A stretch of 64,000 nt of DNA from a virus, in IMG/VR virus record IMGVR_UViG_3300042452_000786, positions 1 through 64,000 of that record, one strand, 5' to 3'. The notes under the pieces were generated by a model. The model did no database searches. It was not told the DNA's origin and saw only the letters and a program-made list of their open reading frames with translations. Shown here one piece after another: positions 37,879 to 47,311 of the stretch (positions within the stretch are counted from its first letter, which is position 1; each line of letters begins with the position of its first letter). The position numbers were made by a program, and so were the translations under genes.

Positions 37879-40497
37879 TCAGTCGTGTGCCTTAATTAGG
37901 ACATAGCCAGGGGTGACGCCTAAGCCAGCTGCGCTTACTCTAACGCGCATCAGTGCAGCGTTGATATCAAGCACGGTCAACTGCACCGTGCTACTAGCCA
38001 CAGCGGTGAGCGGGGTGCCGATTGAATACCAGCTGGCTCCGTTGTCGTCTGAACCTTCCATCTGAAGCGCAGGGGCGGTGGTGGCAGCGCCGATGTTTAC
38101 CACCAGCTGGGCGCGGTTGCCTGCGTCCCTGGTATCGAGGCTTGGCGTCGTCGAGTTTAGTGTGGTCAGCACGATCGAGCGGTCAATCAGCTGGCGCACG
38201 GCTTCGGAGCTGTTGCTGTTCTGCAGGCGGTTGATTGCCCTGGTAAACGATGGCGTGGTGCCGCCCACGGTCTGCACATAGCGCACCCGGTTGCCGACAA
38301 TCCTAATCAGCGGTGAGCGGTAGATTCCCGTGCCGGTAATCCTCGGGAAGTCGTAGACCTTGAACCAGTTGCCGCCCGAATCGTCGGATTCTTCAATCGC
38401 CACATCCAGCGTTGGCGTGCTGCCCGTGACTGCGGTGACCGGGATGCTGACGCTGTAGCTGGTGCCAAATGTCGGCGTGAATGCCGCCGTGGTCGTGGTT
38501 GTTGTCAACGCGGCTGAGGCCACATCCGCGATGATGCCCGGCAGCGCCAGGTTGGCAGAGGTGACGGCTGCAACGGTGCCTGTGCCGATGTTGGCGGTGA
38601 CGGTGCCGCTCACCGGCTGGGTGCCCAACGCACCGCCCAGCACCTGCACCGGCAGCGCATGGCTGCCAACGGGATCGCTACTCGCTACTCGGATCTTCTG
38701 CCGTCCCTGATCCTCAATCTGAATAAATCCGGTTGTCAGTGTGGTGGTGCTGGCCGGCGCAGTGCTGCCGTTCTGCACCACGATGAACAGGTACAGCACC
38801 GTCTCAGGATCGGGGACGTTCTCGATCCTGCTGGCTCGGTTTGTCCACTGGTAACCGGTGTTACTGGCCACCAGCGCATCAGAGAATCCGGCCGTGAGTA
38901 CGTCGAAGTTGATCTGCCCGACATGGCCAGGCGATGCAGTGGTGTTGATCGTGGCGGTGGTGTTGCCGCTGTTCCAGCCACGGCGCTGTGCGTCGAAGCT
39001 GGCATTGGTCGCAGTGGTGCCGCTGTACTCCAGCTGGATGTAATTCCAGCCGTACAGGGTCAGGGTGCCACTACCGGATGCTGGCCATGCTGCAACGGTG
39101 AAGTTAACTGTGAGCCCTGAGACGCTGGCAATGGCATAGCGGCCTGGGATGCCAGCGGCGCCAGTGATTCGCGACAGTCGGACGCCCTGGCCGACATTGG
39201 CCGCTGTGAACGGGTTGGTGGTGGGGAAAGTAACCGTGACGCTGGTGGCGCTGTTGATTGTGTAGGACAGCGCCTCGCCAATGAGATCGGCCAGCTCGTA
39301 TCTGAATGTCTGGTTAGCGATCCTCTGAGACAGGATCACCTTCAGGCGTGCCAGCAATGAGCCTGAGAACGTATCAATCGAGCGGATCACCGTTTCGCTG
39401 TTGGTGGTGGTGCCGGTCGTGATGACAAGGTTCCCGGCCGACTGGTTCACCGTCATGCCGCTGCCCGTCTGCAGCAGGGTGAACTCCTCGGCCGCTTTGC
39501 CGACGATCCCGCTACCGACTTCAGCAAAGCCAGCACGCATAAATGCCGGGGCGCTGTTGGTGACCGGCACAGGCGAGGCCCGCAGCTCGCTGTTAGTCAG
39601 TCCGCTACCGCCAGCTGGCAAAACCACCGGCAGACGGCCGCTGTCCAGTGCCGGAAGCTTCCCGTTCACTGCTGCCAGCGTCGTCTCTGTTGCGGCGCCA
39701 GTCGGAAGCGGTAGGGCACTGGCGCTTACTGGCTGCGTGGCCTGCCAGAACGTGCCAGACACCGGCACCGCCGTGGCTCGCAGCTGGACATCAGTCAGTG
39801 GGCCGGAAACCGTGGGGGTTCCACTGATAGTGACCGCAGGGGTTCCAGTGATCGAAACACTTCCACTGATCGGCTGAGTCGCCTGCCAGAACGTGCCAGA
39901 CACCGGAACTGCCGTGGCTCGGAGCTGCGTGTCCGTGAGCGGGCCGCTTACGGAAACCGCTGCTGCGCGGAGTTGCGCATCAGTTAACGGTCCTGAGACT
40001 GCAGCTGTACCTGTAATTGAAACACTACCGCTGATTGGTTGCGTAACGCCGCTACCATCCACTGGCACGCGACCGCTTACCAGTGCTGGTGTTTTCCCGT
40101 CAATGCTGGTTAAACTGCTGTTACCACTTGTTTGATTGGCTGCAGTAGCTGCGCCTGTTGGCAATGGCAAACTGCTTACACTTGCCGATACAGCAGAAGC
40201 ACGTAATTCCGAATCCGTAAGGCCGCCAGAACTTGTACCTTCTTCTACAAAAATCTGAAGCCTATCACCAGAACTCATTGCACTGGTATCGTAGGTTAAC
40301 GCAAGAGTTGTATTACCCCCACCAGTACTAACTGTTCCCCCTAGAGAATTAACATCAAACTCGTAAATTATAATGTTGTCTGTTACATTTGTAATCAATA
40401 AAAACTTTTCTAACGTATACGTACCAGGAATTGTTACTGTTCCAACAGTAGAAACACCCGGCGTAAAGGTGTAACTTGTAATCAATTTCTTAGCCAT
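37879..40497 (-). CDS. Large repetitive tail-fibre protein
   Basis: 872 residues. The N-terminus is AT-rich; residues about 100-320 have repeated blocks built from VSGPLTDAQLRA, VPVSGTFWQATQPISG and SVSITG. The remainder is beta-rich with LRVRVSAAGLGVTPGYVLIK near the end. GC content is high between about 38.0 and 40.1 kb and drops at both ends, suggesting domain exchange. The repeats give a fibre shaft. It is preceded by a collagen-like small protein. Confidence 0.75.
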   Translation of the reverse strand: MAKKLITSYTFTPGVSTVGTVTIPGTYTLEKFLLITNVTDNIIIYEFDVNSLGGTVSTGGGNTTLALTYDTSAMSSGDRLQIFVEEGTSSGGLTDSELRASAVSASVSSLPLPTGAATAANQTSGNSSLTSIDGKTPALVSGRVPVDGSGVTQPISGSVSITGTAAVSGPLTDAQLRAAAVSVSGPLTDTQLRATAVPVSGTFWQATQPISGSVSITGTPAVTISGTPTVSGPLTDVQLRATAVPVSGTFWQATQPVSASALPLPTGAATETTLAAVNGKLPALDSGRLPVVLPAGGSGLTNSELRASPVPVTNSAPAFMRAGFAEVGSGIVGKAAEEFTLLQTGSGMTVNQSAGNLVITTGTTTNSETVIRSIDTFSGSLLARLKVILSQRIANQTFRYELADLIGEALSYTINSATSVTVTFPTTNPFTAANVGQGVRLSRITGAAGIPGRYAIASVSGLTVNFTVAAWPASGSGTLTLYGWNYIQLEYSGTTATNASFDAQRRGWNSGNTTATINTTASPGHVGQINFDVLTAGFSDALVASNTGYQWTNRASRIENVPDPETVLYLFIVVQNGSTAPASTTTLTTGFIQIEDQGRQKIRVASSDPVGSHALPVQVLGGALGTQPVSGTVTANIGTGTVAAVTSANLALPGIIADVASAALTTTTTTAAFTPTFGTSYSVSIPVTAVTGSTPTLDVAIEESDDSGGNWFKVYDFPRITGTGIYRSPLIRIVGNRVRYVQTVGGTTPSFTRAINRLQNSNSSEAVRQLIDRSIVLTTLNSTTPSLDTRDAGNRAQLVVNIGAATTAPALQMEGSDDNGASWYSIGTPLTAVASSTVQLTVLDINAALMRVRVSAAGLGVTPGYVLIKAHD

Positions 40498-40673
40498 TAG
40501 CTTAAAGCAATAACAAAGGGAACGGGGTTTTTGCCAGGGGCTCCAGCTGGTCCTGTATTTCCGATATCTCCTTTAGGTCCTTGCGGTCCAGCTGTGACAA
40601 CTTTGACAACTTCTGTTTGTACAGTTTTAACAAGGACGTTATTAATTGGAGTTGTTATGAGAATTGTTGTCAT
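40497..40673 (-). CDS. Small collagen-like protein
   Basis: ATG 40673 to TAA 40497, 58 residues. The N-terminal 30 residues are beta/Thr-Val-rich (MTTILITTPINNVLVKTVQT), then GPQGPKGDIGNTGPAGAPG, six collagen Gly-x-y triplets, and a hydrophobic end. It overlaps the next gene by 1 nt (TAATG) and the previous one by 4 nt (ATGA). Likely a fibre trimerisation or adaptor peptide. Confidence 0.75.
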   Translation of the reverse strand: MTTILITTPINNVLVKTVQTEVVKVVTAGPQGPKGDIGNTGPAGAPGKNPVPFVIALS

Positions 40674-41008
40674 GCTGTGTAACCCTCAGAAACGTAAAAA
40701 GTCCCTTCTAAATAATACTCTTTTCTTCCGCTTGGATTTGTTAATAGCACATCGTAGTAACACTTATCAGGCAAAGAAGTTGTTTGCGTATCTGTAAGAC
40801 TAAGCAAAATTTGTCCGTTAGGTCTACTTGTATATGTGACGGTAAAATCAACGTACTTTGTTGTACGGGTCAAGTCCCAAATTTGAGATGCAACAGTCCA
40901 ACCAGTTAAGTTAATGTTGGTGTTTTCTTCATCGATAAACTGCAGCGACATGTCATAAACAGCACGCCGCTGTATGGTGTCATCAAATTTGGCTGGGTGG
41001 ACCGACAT
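40670..41008 (-). CDS. Baseplate/fibre protein, BppU-N-like
   Basis: 112 residues. RRAVYDMSLQFIDEENTNIN, LTGWTVASQIWDL and PDKCYYDVLLTNPSGRKEYY follow the small beta-sandwich of phage receptor-binding or baseplate upper proteins (BppU N-terminal type). Coupled to the collagen-like gene by ATGA. Confidence 0.6.
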   Translation of the reverse strand: MSVHPAKFDDTIQRRAVYDMSLQFIDEENTNINLTGWTVASQIWDLTRTTKYVDFTVTYTSRPNGQILLSLTDTQTTSLPDKCYYDVLLTNPSGRKEYYLEGTFYVSEGYTA

Positions 41009-41059
41009 ATTAAAGCTTATTAGCCACTTTTAACTACCCCAATTTTAAGTGGGAAACAT

Positions 41060-41356
41060 TTAAAAAAACACCCGCACTGGCTGTTCAGGCGTGACGACAT
41101 AGACGTCCCACCCTTCAGGCAGCTCACCGATGTAGTTGACGTGCCAGCCGTTCAACAGCACGGGTGGGGTAAGCACCTCGCCGGTCTCGGGGTCGTAGGT
41201 GCCTCCTGTGTAGATGGGGCCGATGACATCCAAGGCGTGCGTGTGGCTGGCGGTGAGCACCACGGTGTCGCCGTCTTCATTGGTGGTGGTAAGGCCAGCA
41301 GCATCCAGCGCAGCCATGCCGGTGGATTCGTCGGGGAAGCGGATGTAGTGCGTCAT
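41060..41356 (-). CDS. Hypothetical tail-region protein
   Basis: 98 residues. RFPDESTGMAALDAAGLTTT, VVLTASHTHALDVIGPIYTG and VLLNGWHVNYIGELPEGWDV. Conserved short protein type found next to tail-fibre genes in phages; WHVNY-x-GELPEGW is a recognisable phrase. GC-rich like its neighbour. No enzymatic role seen. ATGA overlap with the preceding gene. Confidence 0.6.
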   Translation of the reverse strand: MTHYIRFPDESTGMAALDAAGLTTTNEDGDTVVLTASHTHALDVIGPIYTGGTYDPETGEVLTPPVLLNGWHVNYIGELPEGWDVYVVTPEQPVRVFF

Positions 41357-42393
41357 TGCGTGATCGCCTGCAAAGTGCTGTTGGGGAGGCGCTGGGGCCA
41401 GTAGGTGAGGCGGCGGATGGTGCCGTTGAAGTATGAGCTGGATACAGTTTCAAAACCAATCCGAGCCGTAGTTACCAAAGGCATGGATCCAGTAGCACTG
41501 GTTGCAACCGTTGATCCTGCAAGAACCACCCCAAAATCATTTACCTTGAATGCTGCGGCAGTTTTTCCTGATTGGCCGGGGGTGTAAGCATTTGTTGTAG
41601 TTGAAACTGATGAAACGCCACCGCTAACAACGTTCAGTCGGATTGTCTTTGCGCCTGGCAGCCTGTACTGCAAACCGATGTAGTTGTTATTTGTGCCGTC
41701 GTCAAAGTACGCGGGATTGGGCCAATGGCTTCCTGTGCTTGGATCACACTTCCACTCCGCAAACACCGTCCCCTCATCCTGCCGATACCAGGAGCTGAAG
41801 TTTGCCCCCGTGATGCTGGCAACGTCCGCGCTGCGGGTGGCTGCGGCGGTGGTGGTGGGGATGTAGCTGGTGGCAAAGGCGCCGGCTTCTAGTTGGGCGC
41901 TGGTGACACTGCCTGTCACCGTCAGCGTCAACGTGCCAGCAGATGGCGTAAATGTCAGTGTTGTCCGCGCCGGAAACGCACCGCTACCAACAGCTGGGCC
42001 TGCCGTGCTTGCTCCAGAAAGTGTGACAGTCCCCGAGCCGTAAAAGGACAAGGTGTGAGCGACCGCTGTAACGGTGACTGATTGAGTCGATAGCGTTGCT
42101 GTATTCAGTAGCAGATTCGTCCTCTGCTCCTCCGGCAGCAGGCCTAGGCTTTCGCCGGTCGTGGGGTTGTGGTCAAACCTCGGCACATCCACAGCTGCCG
42201 TCTGCAGCGTTCCCGCACTGTCGATGTAGGTTGCGCTGCTGGCGCGAGTAAACGTAACTAAATTTAGACCAGTTGCAGAATCAATTAAACTTTTAGTAGA
42301 CGCAAAGTTTAAATCTAGAACAGCAGATTTAAAAGTATTTGAAACAAAACTGCCAACAGCGGCGCCACGTGCACTAGGAATTGCTAAAAACAT
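41353..42393 (-). CDS. Head-spike/LamG-like fibre protein
   Basis: 346 residues. FTRASSATYIDSAGTLQTAA, FDHNPTTGESLGLLPEEQRT and NLLLNTATLSTQSVTV are characteristic of the phage head-spike/concanavalin-like domain family. C-terminal half is a LamG-type sandwich (YIGLQYRLPGAKTIRL, RRLTYWPQRLPNSTL). Likely binds surface glycans. The N-terminal 45 codons are AT-rich and the rest GC-rich, another sign of mosaic assembly. Confidence 0.75.
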   Translation of the reverse strand: MFLAIPSARGAAVGSFVSNTFKSAVLDLNFASTKSLIDSATGLNLVTFTRASSATYIDSAGTLQTAAVDVPRFDHNPTTGESLGLLPEEQRTNLLLNTATLSTQSVTVTAVAHTLSFYGSGTVTLSGASTAGPAVGSGAFPARTTLTFTPSAGTLTLTVTGSVTSAQLEAGAFATSYIPTTTAAATRSADVASITGANFSSWYRQDEGTVFAEWKCDPSTGSHWPNPAYFDDGTNNNYIGLQYRLPGAKTIRLNVVSGGVSSVSTTTNAYTPGQSGKTAAAFKVNDFGVVLAGSTVATSATGSMPLVTTARIGFETVSSSYFNGTIRRLTYWPQRLPNSTLQAITQ

Positions 42394-42398
42394 ATTTA

Positions 42399-42803
42399 TC
42401 AGGAAGTGGTATCACCAGCAAACAAGTACTCGTTTGCAACAACGCTAATTAACGATGAAACAGAATATTGCCCGCTAGTTTTATTTGCACTGGACCTTAA
42501 ACGCAAAGTGACGCCTGCACCAGCAGAAACCGCAACCTGACCTGTACCGTACTGAACAACGCTGCAGTTAAATCCAACGCCTAATCCACTTGGGATTGTT
42601 AAAGTAACTGCGGAACCGTTTGTAAAAACAATGACTTTACCGTTATCTGTTGTCTTTAAAGTATACGTTGTACCTGATTGAGTGTTAATAGCTTGCGCTG
42701 TAAACTGATAGTTATCAGCAAAAATGCCAGGAACATCAACATAGGAATTAAAAACCATTATCCCGTTGCTTGGGTTAAGTGAAACGTATCCAGAGATGTC
42801 CAT
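42399..42803 (-). CDS. Beta-rich fibre protein
   Basis: 134 residues. TYTLKTTDNGKVIVFTNGSA, VTLTIPSGLGVGFNCSVVQY and GQVAVSAGAGVTLRLRSS form a fibre-head-like beta structure common in phage tail proteins. Co-transcribed with the neighbouring minus-strand fibre genes. Confidence 0.65.
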   Translation of the reverse strand: MDISGYVSLNPSNGIMVFNSYVDVPGIFADNYQFTAQAINTQSGTTYTLKTTDNGKVIVFTNGSAVTLTIPSGLGVGFNCSVVQYGTGQVAVSAGAGVTLRLRSSANKTSGQYSVSSLISVVANEYLFAGDTTS

Positions 42804-42842
42804 AGTAAATTTTTATCTTGAGTCAATTTTAAAGCAAGATAA

Positions 42843-45767
42843 TCAAGCTTGTGCTTCTGTCCAGGACATACGCGCCTGGATGGAGTTAGTAGCAACTGAA
42901 CTTACATTTGTTACCCTAACGGTAACCACATCTGGACCATCAGGATAAAGATTCGCAACAGTAGTAGGAACGTTAGCGTTTACGCCACCGCCAAGAATAC
43001 TTGTACCTAAATCACGAACAAGAGTAAGTTCCTGTTGAACAACGGATGGAGTGTATACAAAGAATGAGAAGATGCTTTCACCGCCCGTCACAGTTGTGCC
43101 AGCTGAATGGTAGGAGACCTGTGCCAGGCTAGAGCCGCCAGCTGCCGAAAAAGTTCCGGAGCTTACCCGACCATTGAGGATGAGTTCAACGCGGAAGATA
43201 GCAGCGGTCCCAGTAGCAGCGATGTCCATCTGGCGCAAAGTCAGCTGCATACGATTAATCAGGTCTCTTGCACCAAGAGCACCGATCAAACCAGAGTCAA
43301 CGCTTGGTGCCAGGCGAACACTCATTAGAGCAACAGTACCGCTTGCAGCAATGTTAGTCAAGGCTGTTGTCATGCCAGCCTGGAATACGAATGATTTGTC
43401 GTCGTCGTAACGACCATCCATGATTACAGCGGAGCCCCAGTGCGAAAGCGTAGAAGCAAATTGCGCGGGGAAGGATGCAACCTGTACTGGTGCAGTTGCA
43501 CTATATGTAAAAGTTTGAGCTGTAGCTGCGCCGCCACCGCTGCTTAAACCACCAGAACCACTGATGTTTGTAACAGCCCTGGTCAAACCAGTAAACGTTG
43601 TTGCTGTCTTGCTGTTGTAACGGATGTATTCAATTGCAGCACCTGTATTACCCGGCGCAGTAACAATTACAACACCTGACTGCGGAAAGTTAGCGGTGCT
43701 TGCAACTGTAAGCGTGCTGAGTTCTGTGTTAGAAAGAGTTGCAGCTAACGTCGTAAAAAGCGGAATAGTATTGCACTCATAACGAGAGCACATGTTGCCG
43801 GAACGCATGTAAGCTTCCGTATTACGGTTGCTGTTAGAAATGCGGTGACAATAAATGACCTCACCGTTTTGATCTTTAAAGCCGAAGCGAATTGCGCCAG
43901 CACCGTACCAGGAGTAATCGATATACATCATCTGCATCTTTGTAAGATCCAGATTGAATCCGGCGCTTCCAGTGCCGTTGCAACGATCAAGATTCCACTG
44001 AGATTGCGAATATCTTTCATCAATACGCTTACTGGCAATACAGTTTGAAACGTTTGTAGCAGAACGGTATTCAGGATAAATAACCATTGAAGTATTACTG
44101 CTAATCGATTGGACCAAATAGGTCATGCCTCGAATAACAACGTAATCACCAGGAACTAACTGCTGTGCAAATTGAGTATTTGTACCGGTTACAGAACCAG
44201 AACCGGAGTTTACTGCCAGAGTTCCAGAAAGCTGTTTCGTACTGCTCCGTTTAACGGCGTACAAGGTTTGTCCATCAAACTCAAAAAAGAATCCGTTTTG
44301 TTCATCAAAAAGACCAATACGACTGCGAGCGCCGTACCAACCAGAAGGCGAAACAATGATAGCAGAACCTGTAGCTGTAGCAGCACTAGGAGTAGATGCT
44401 GCAGTGTAAGTAAAACTCAAGTCAGTTGGAACAGTTTGGACAAGAAACGTTCCGTTGTAAGCAGTTTCATTGCAACCAGTAACCACAACATAGGGTCCAC
44501 CTGGGACTGGATAGAGAGTTGATGTTGAGCCAGCAGCTGCAGTAATAGTTCCAGTTGGTGCGCTTCTTACATCAAACTGGAACACAGTCGGACTAAGAAC
44601 AGCTTTAACTGTCCAATTGCCATTAGGAGGGTTTGTAGTCGCTGTTGTACCTGTCACAAAAACAGGGTCACCAACAGCAAAACCGTGCGGGTTTGTCGTT
44701 GTGCAGTTGATTGTTAAACTGTTGTTGATGAATTGTGAATAGGTAAACGCCAGGCCTGCACCAGCGTTAACAGCAATGCCAGTGTCAGAGACGTAAGACG
44801 GGTTTAAGTTGTGTGGGAATTTAAGGTTGACAGTGACAGTAGCGCCAGAAGAAGTAATCGAATCTACGTTAAATTCTGGTTTTACGCATGTACCAGTACT
44901 GAATTGAATGCCTTTACCGGACTGGTAACGGAAATAACGACGCGTTTGGCGAATCAGTTGGTTACCTGAATAAGGATAGCCAGCAGTAAAAGCAACGCCA
45001 CCATCAAACGAACGATGGATAATGCTTCCGTACGGACGAGGATAAAGGTTGGTAGAACCTGCAGTGTTATTGATTGTGCCTGTTGGAGCGTTGATTACTG
45101 CAAAAGTAAACGTATTAGATGTTGGAGTAGTACGTACAACCCACGAACCGTTAGGTGGGTTTGTTGTTGCAGTAGTGCCAACAACATAAACGGCATCACC
45201 GATGCTTAAGCCGTGGGCATTTGTTGTTGTACAGGTAATAGTTGTAGTCGAAAAAGTAAATGCAGTTGTACCTGTTAACGGAATACCCGAGCCCGTATAA
45301 AAGTTACCGCTGAAAATATACGTTTTTGTTGCGTCAAAAATTGAACCAGCACCAATTGTATTAGTTGCTACATACGTAAAGTTCACACCAGCGCTGACAG
45401 TGTTTACTAGGAACCAACCGTCAGCCAAAGGATTGGTCGTACTCTGGACGTAAATAGGCGTACCGACTGCGGGAGGCGTGGTCGTCAGAACAGTGACAAC
45501 GCGTGTGCCAGCGCCGGATACACCTGTAATGGTTAACGGTGTAGTAACGTCATAGAATGCACTGGGCCGGTTACTTAACAGGTTCAGCGATTCCCACTTA
45601 GTTGACTGAGTGCTGTATTCAAAGTCAGTATCGATCAGTGCCTGCGGCGTAGAAACACGCAGTTTGCCCACAGGGTCCTGCAGAGTTTCACTGGGGGCAA
45701 TCGGAACGGGATTATAGAAACGATCAGTCCCGTCCGGGAACATGTGCTGAAAAGATGTAGCAGGCAC
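42843..45767 (-). CDS. Large virion structural protein (974 residues)
   Basis: Beginning PATSFQHMFPDGTDRFYNPV and GKLRVSTPQALIDTD, with internal Ig-like repeats that each carry a phrase like CTTTNAHGLSIGDAVYV, CTTTNPHGFAVGDPVFV or NLKFPHNLNP (residues about 175-460). A central block, YARS-like RYFRYQSGKGIQF to YIDYSWYGAGAIRFGF, is shared with the 17639-18952 protein. It is probably a long tail or collar fibre. Start is GTG 45767. Confidence 0.75.
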   Translation of the reverse strand: MPATSFQHMFPDGTDRFYNPVPIAPSETLQDPVGKLRVSTPQALIDTDFEYSTQSTKWESLNLLSNRPSAFYDVTTPLTITGVSGAGTRVVTVLTTTPPAVGTPIYVQSTTNPLADGWFLVNTVSAGVNFTYVATNTIGAGSIFDATKTYIFSGNFYTGSGIPLTGTTAFTFSTTTITCTTTNAHGLSIGDAVYVVGTTATTNPPNGSWVVRTTPTSNTFTFAVINAPTGTINNTAGSTNLYPRPYGSIIHRSFDGGVAFTAGYPYSGNQLIRQTRRYFRYQSGKGIQFSTGTCVKPEFNVDSITSSGATVTVNLKFPHNLNPSYVSDTGIAVNAGAGLAFTYSQFINNSLTINCTTTNPHGFAVGDPVFVTGTTATTNPPNGNWTVKAVLSPTVFQFDVRSAPTGTITAAAGSTSTLYPVPGGPYVVVTGCNETAYNGTFLVQTVPTDLSFTYTAASTPSAATATGSAIIVSPSGWYGARSRIGLFDEQNGFFFEFDGQTLYAVKRSSTKQLSGTLAVNSGSGSVTGTNTQFAQQLVPGDYVVIRGMTYLVQSISSNTSMVIYPEYRSATNVSNCIASKRIDERYSQSQWNLDRCNGTGSAGFNLDLTKMQMMYIDYSWYGAGAIRFGFKDQNGEVIYCHRISNSNRNTEAYMRSGNMCSRYECNTIPLFTTLAATLSNTELSTLTVASTANFPQSGVVIVTAPGNTGAAIEYIRYNSKTATTFTGLTRAVTNISGSGGLSSGGGAATAQTFTYSATAPVQVASFPAQFASTLSHWGSAVIMDGRYDDDKSFVFQAGMTTALTNIAASGTVALMSVRLAPSVDSGLIGALGARDLINRMQLTLRQMDIAATGTAAIFRVELILNGRVSSGTFSAAGGSSLAQVSYHSAGTTVTGGESIFSFFVYTPSVVQQELTLVRDLGTSILGGGVNANVPTTVANLYPDGPDVVTVRVTNVSSVATNSIQARMSWTEAQA

Positions 45768-45830
45768 TGGCTTACTATTAATCTAGGCTGTTTAAATTCT
45801 AGCAGCGTTGTCAATTAAGCAGAAATTCTT

Positions 45831-46286
45831 TTAGCAACCAAGGTTAGATTTAAGCAGCCATTGGAATTTTTTGTGCGCACGCGCCCGCTCTACTGCCAAA
45901 TCAAGAGTTAGGTCATCGCCAATAGCACCAGCTTGCTTTGCAATTTCAGCAAATTTATCTGCTAACAGATCAGAGTTTGCTGCCAGTGTGCCGATCAAAC
46001 CTTCCTGATCAAAGCAGTCGTCTGGAACAGCAGGAAGTGTGGAATAGTTGAGGTCTTCAACTGTTTTAGGAGCAGCAATATCCAAAGAACGAAGATGCTC
46101 AGCGATTGCATCAAGGCCATCTTGAAGCTCTTCATACATTGACTCCGTCAGTTTATGGATTGAGTAGAACTTACAGCCGATTAAATTCCAGTGCACAATA
46201 TACGTCTGATTAAGCAAGTAAGACGTATCACGCAATGCTTGCACCAATGCAATGTAGCAACCTGTTTTTTTGTCTGTTTTAGCCAT
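45831..46286 (-). CDS. dps: Dps-like ferritin-family protein
   Basis: 151 residues from ATG 46286. VQALRDTSYLLNQTYIVHWN then GCKFYSIHKLTESMYEELQD and GLDAIAEHLRSLDIAAPKTV match Dps: His of HWN, His of SIHKL, an acidic residue in KLTES, and Asp...Glu of LDAIAE are the inter-subunit ferroxidase set. Members bind DNA or iron and protect against oxidative damage. The distal Asp is a Glu here, so activity is uncertain. It lies in the structural gene block, so it may be packaged. Confidence 0.75.
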   Translation of the reverse strand: MAKTDKKTGCYIALVQALRDTSYLLNQTYIVHWNLIGCKFYSIHKLTESMYEELQDGLDAIAEHLRSLDIAAPKTVEDLNYSTLPAVPDDCFDQEGLIGTLAANSDLLADKFAEIAKQAGAIGDDLTLDLAVERARAHKKFQWLLKSNLGC

Positions 46287-46291
46287 AAGTG

Positions 46292-46591
46292 TCACCATTT
46301 TTCACGATTAGCCCAATATGCAGCTGAACCTTTGCCTTTAGCAATGTTTTTAGCATGTCGAGCTTTAAAACTTGCACGTTTTTGTTTCATGCGTTCAGAC
46401 TCACCTTCTTTAGGTTTGCCTGCTGTTTCTGCACCTTGCTCCCCAAACCGAATGATCTTTTCGCCGCCAGTGACATCTTTCCCGCACGCTTTAACAACAT
46501 GAGATTTGGTGGGATGCCCTGGAGTGCGGACAGGTTTATTGCACTGCATGTGTGCTTTGGATAGCTTTTTTGCTTTAGCTCGATCAGACAT
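46292..46591 (-). CDS. Conserved small basic phage protein
   Basis: 99 residues. MQCNKPVRTPGHPTKSHVVK, GEKIIRFGEQGAETAG and KARHAKNIAKGKGSAAYWAN are a conserved pattern in many tailed phages (small basic proteins near structural genes, I recall DUF6321). Probably nucleic-acid binding. It is followed after 5 nt by the Dps-like gene. Confidence 0.75.
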   Translation of the reverse strand: MSDRAKAKKLSKAHMQCNKPVRTPGHPTKSHVVKACGKDVTGGEKIIRFGEQGAETAGKPKEGESERMKQKRASFKARHAKNIAKGKGSAAYWANREKW

Positions 46592-46593
46592 TG

Positions 46594-46782
46594 TCAGACC
46601 TTGATTACCCCACGGGCTACTTTGTCATTAACACTGTCAGGAACTTCACCCTTTGTTAACTGATCGAACCCAGACGGAATCCGTCCCTTCTGCAAGGAAT
46701 CAATGCTGTCGATATAGTTAGCAAGAAAAACCGTTGAGTCGCGTTTAGCTTGCGATCCATCCGATGTAGGAATCACTGGCAA
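46594..46782 (-). CDS. Small hypothetical protein
   Basis: 62 residues. MPVIPTSDGSQAKRDSTVFL then DSIDSLQKGRIPSGFDQL and EVPDSVNDKVARGVIKV. It overlaps the end of the HNH gene by 38 nt and precedes the basic protein by 2 nt. No family recognised. Confidence 0.5.
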   Translation of the reverse strand: MPVIPTSDGSQAKRDSTVFLANYIDSIDSLQKGRIPSGFDQLTKGEVPDSVNDKVARGVIKV

Positions 46783-47164
46783 TGTACGGAATAGCCGCGT
46801 CAGTTTGCGGTAGCTTTATGGAACAAGGTTTTTGCTCCATCCATTGCTTTAGTTTACCAAGCCTCTCCTCCGAGTAACAGGGATGGCTGTCTGTATACCA
46901 GACTTCAAGAAGAGTCGACGCTTTCGACTTGTTGCAGTTTGTACAACAACAAGCTAGGTTGTTTTTTACGTTATGACCACCTCTATGTTTTGGTAAGATA
47001 TGGTCAATCGTAGCCGTACCTTCGCTTAATTGTTTATCGCAGTAAGCACATTTCCATTGCCACTCTTCAAAGATGTGCTGTCTGAATTTTCGACGCGCAA
47101 GCTTAGGACTGAGAACAATAAGATTTGCTAAAAGGTCTTGCTCACAGTGGAACATGTCTGTCAT
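46745..47164 (-). CDS. HNH endonuclease
   Basis: 139 residues from ATG 47164; the longer frame would run through tRNA-Leu. WKCAYCDKQLSEGTATIDHI, LPKHRGGHNVKNNLACCCTN and CNKSKA give a complete HNH with CxxC zinc pairs and the DH catalytic pair. Likely a free-standing homing endonuclease inserted beside the tRNA genes, since phage tRNA clusters are frequent targets. Confidence 0.8.
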   Translation of the reverse strand: MTDMFHCEQDLLANLIVLSPKLARRKFRQHIFEEWQWKCAYCDKQLSEGTATIDHILPKHRGGHNVKNNLACCCTNCNKSKASTLLEVWYTDSHPCYSEERLGKLKQWMEQKPCSIKLPQTDAAIPYIASDSYIGWIAS

Positions 47165-47225
47165 GCATCCATGACAAAACTGTATGGTGCATACACCTGC
47201 CTTTTGCGCTATGCTTTTGTCGCCA

Positions 47226-47309
47226 GGGAGCATGGCGGAATTGGTAGACGCAGCGGATTTAAAATCCGCAGGCGGCAACGCTGTGGGGGTTCAAGTCCCC
47301 CTGCTCCCA
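47226..47309 (+). tRNA. trnL: tRNA-Leu (anticodon UAA)
   Basis: Acceptor arms GGGAGCA (47226-47232) and TGCTCCC (47302-47308), discriminator A. Anticodon stem GCGGA/TCCGC with loop TTTAAAA, reading anticodon TAA. The extra variable arm and the GTTCAAGTC T-loop fit a class II tRNA. On the plus strand while the flanking genes are minus. Confidence 0.92.
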
Positions 47310-47311
47310 TT

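Noticed and set aside
38022-39877. Several plus-strand ORFs opposite the large fibre gene
   Set aside because: They arise from GC-rich repetitive sequence on the coding minus strand and have no protein-like continuity or ribosome sites.
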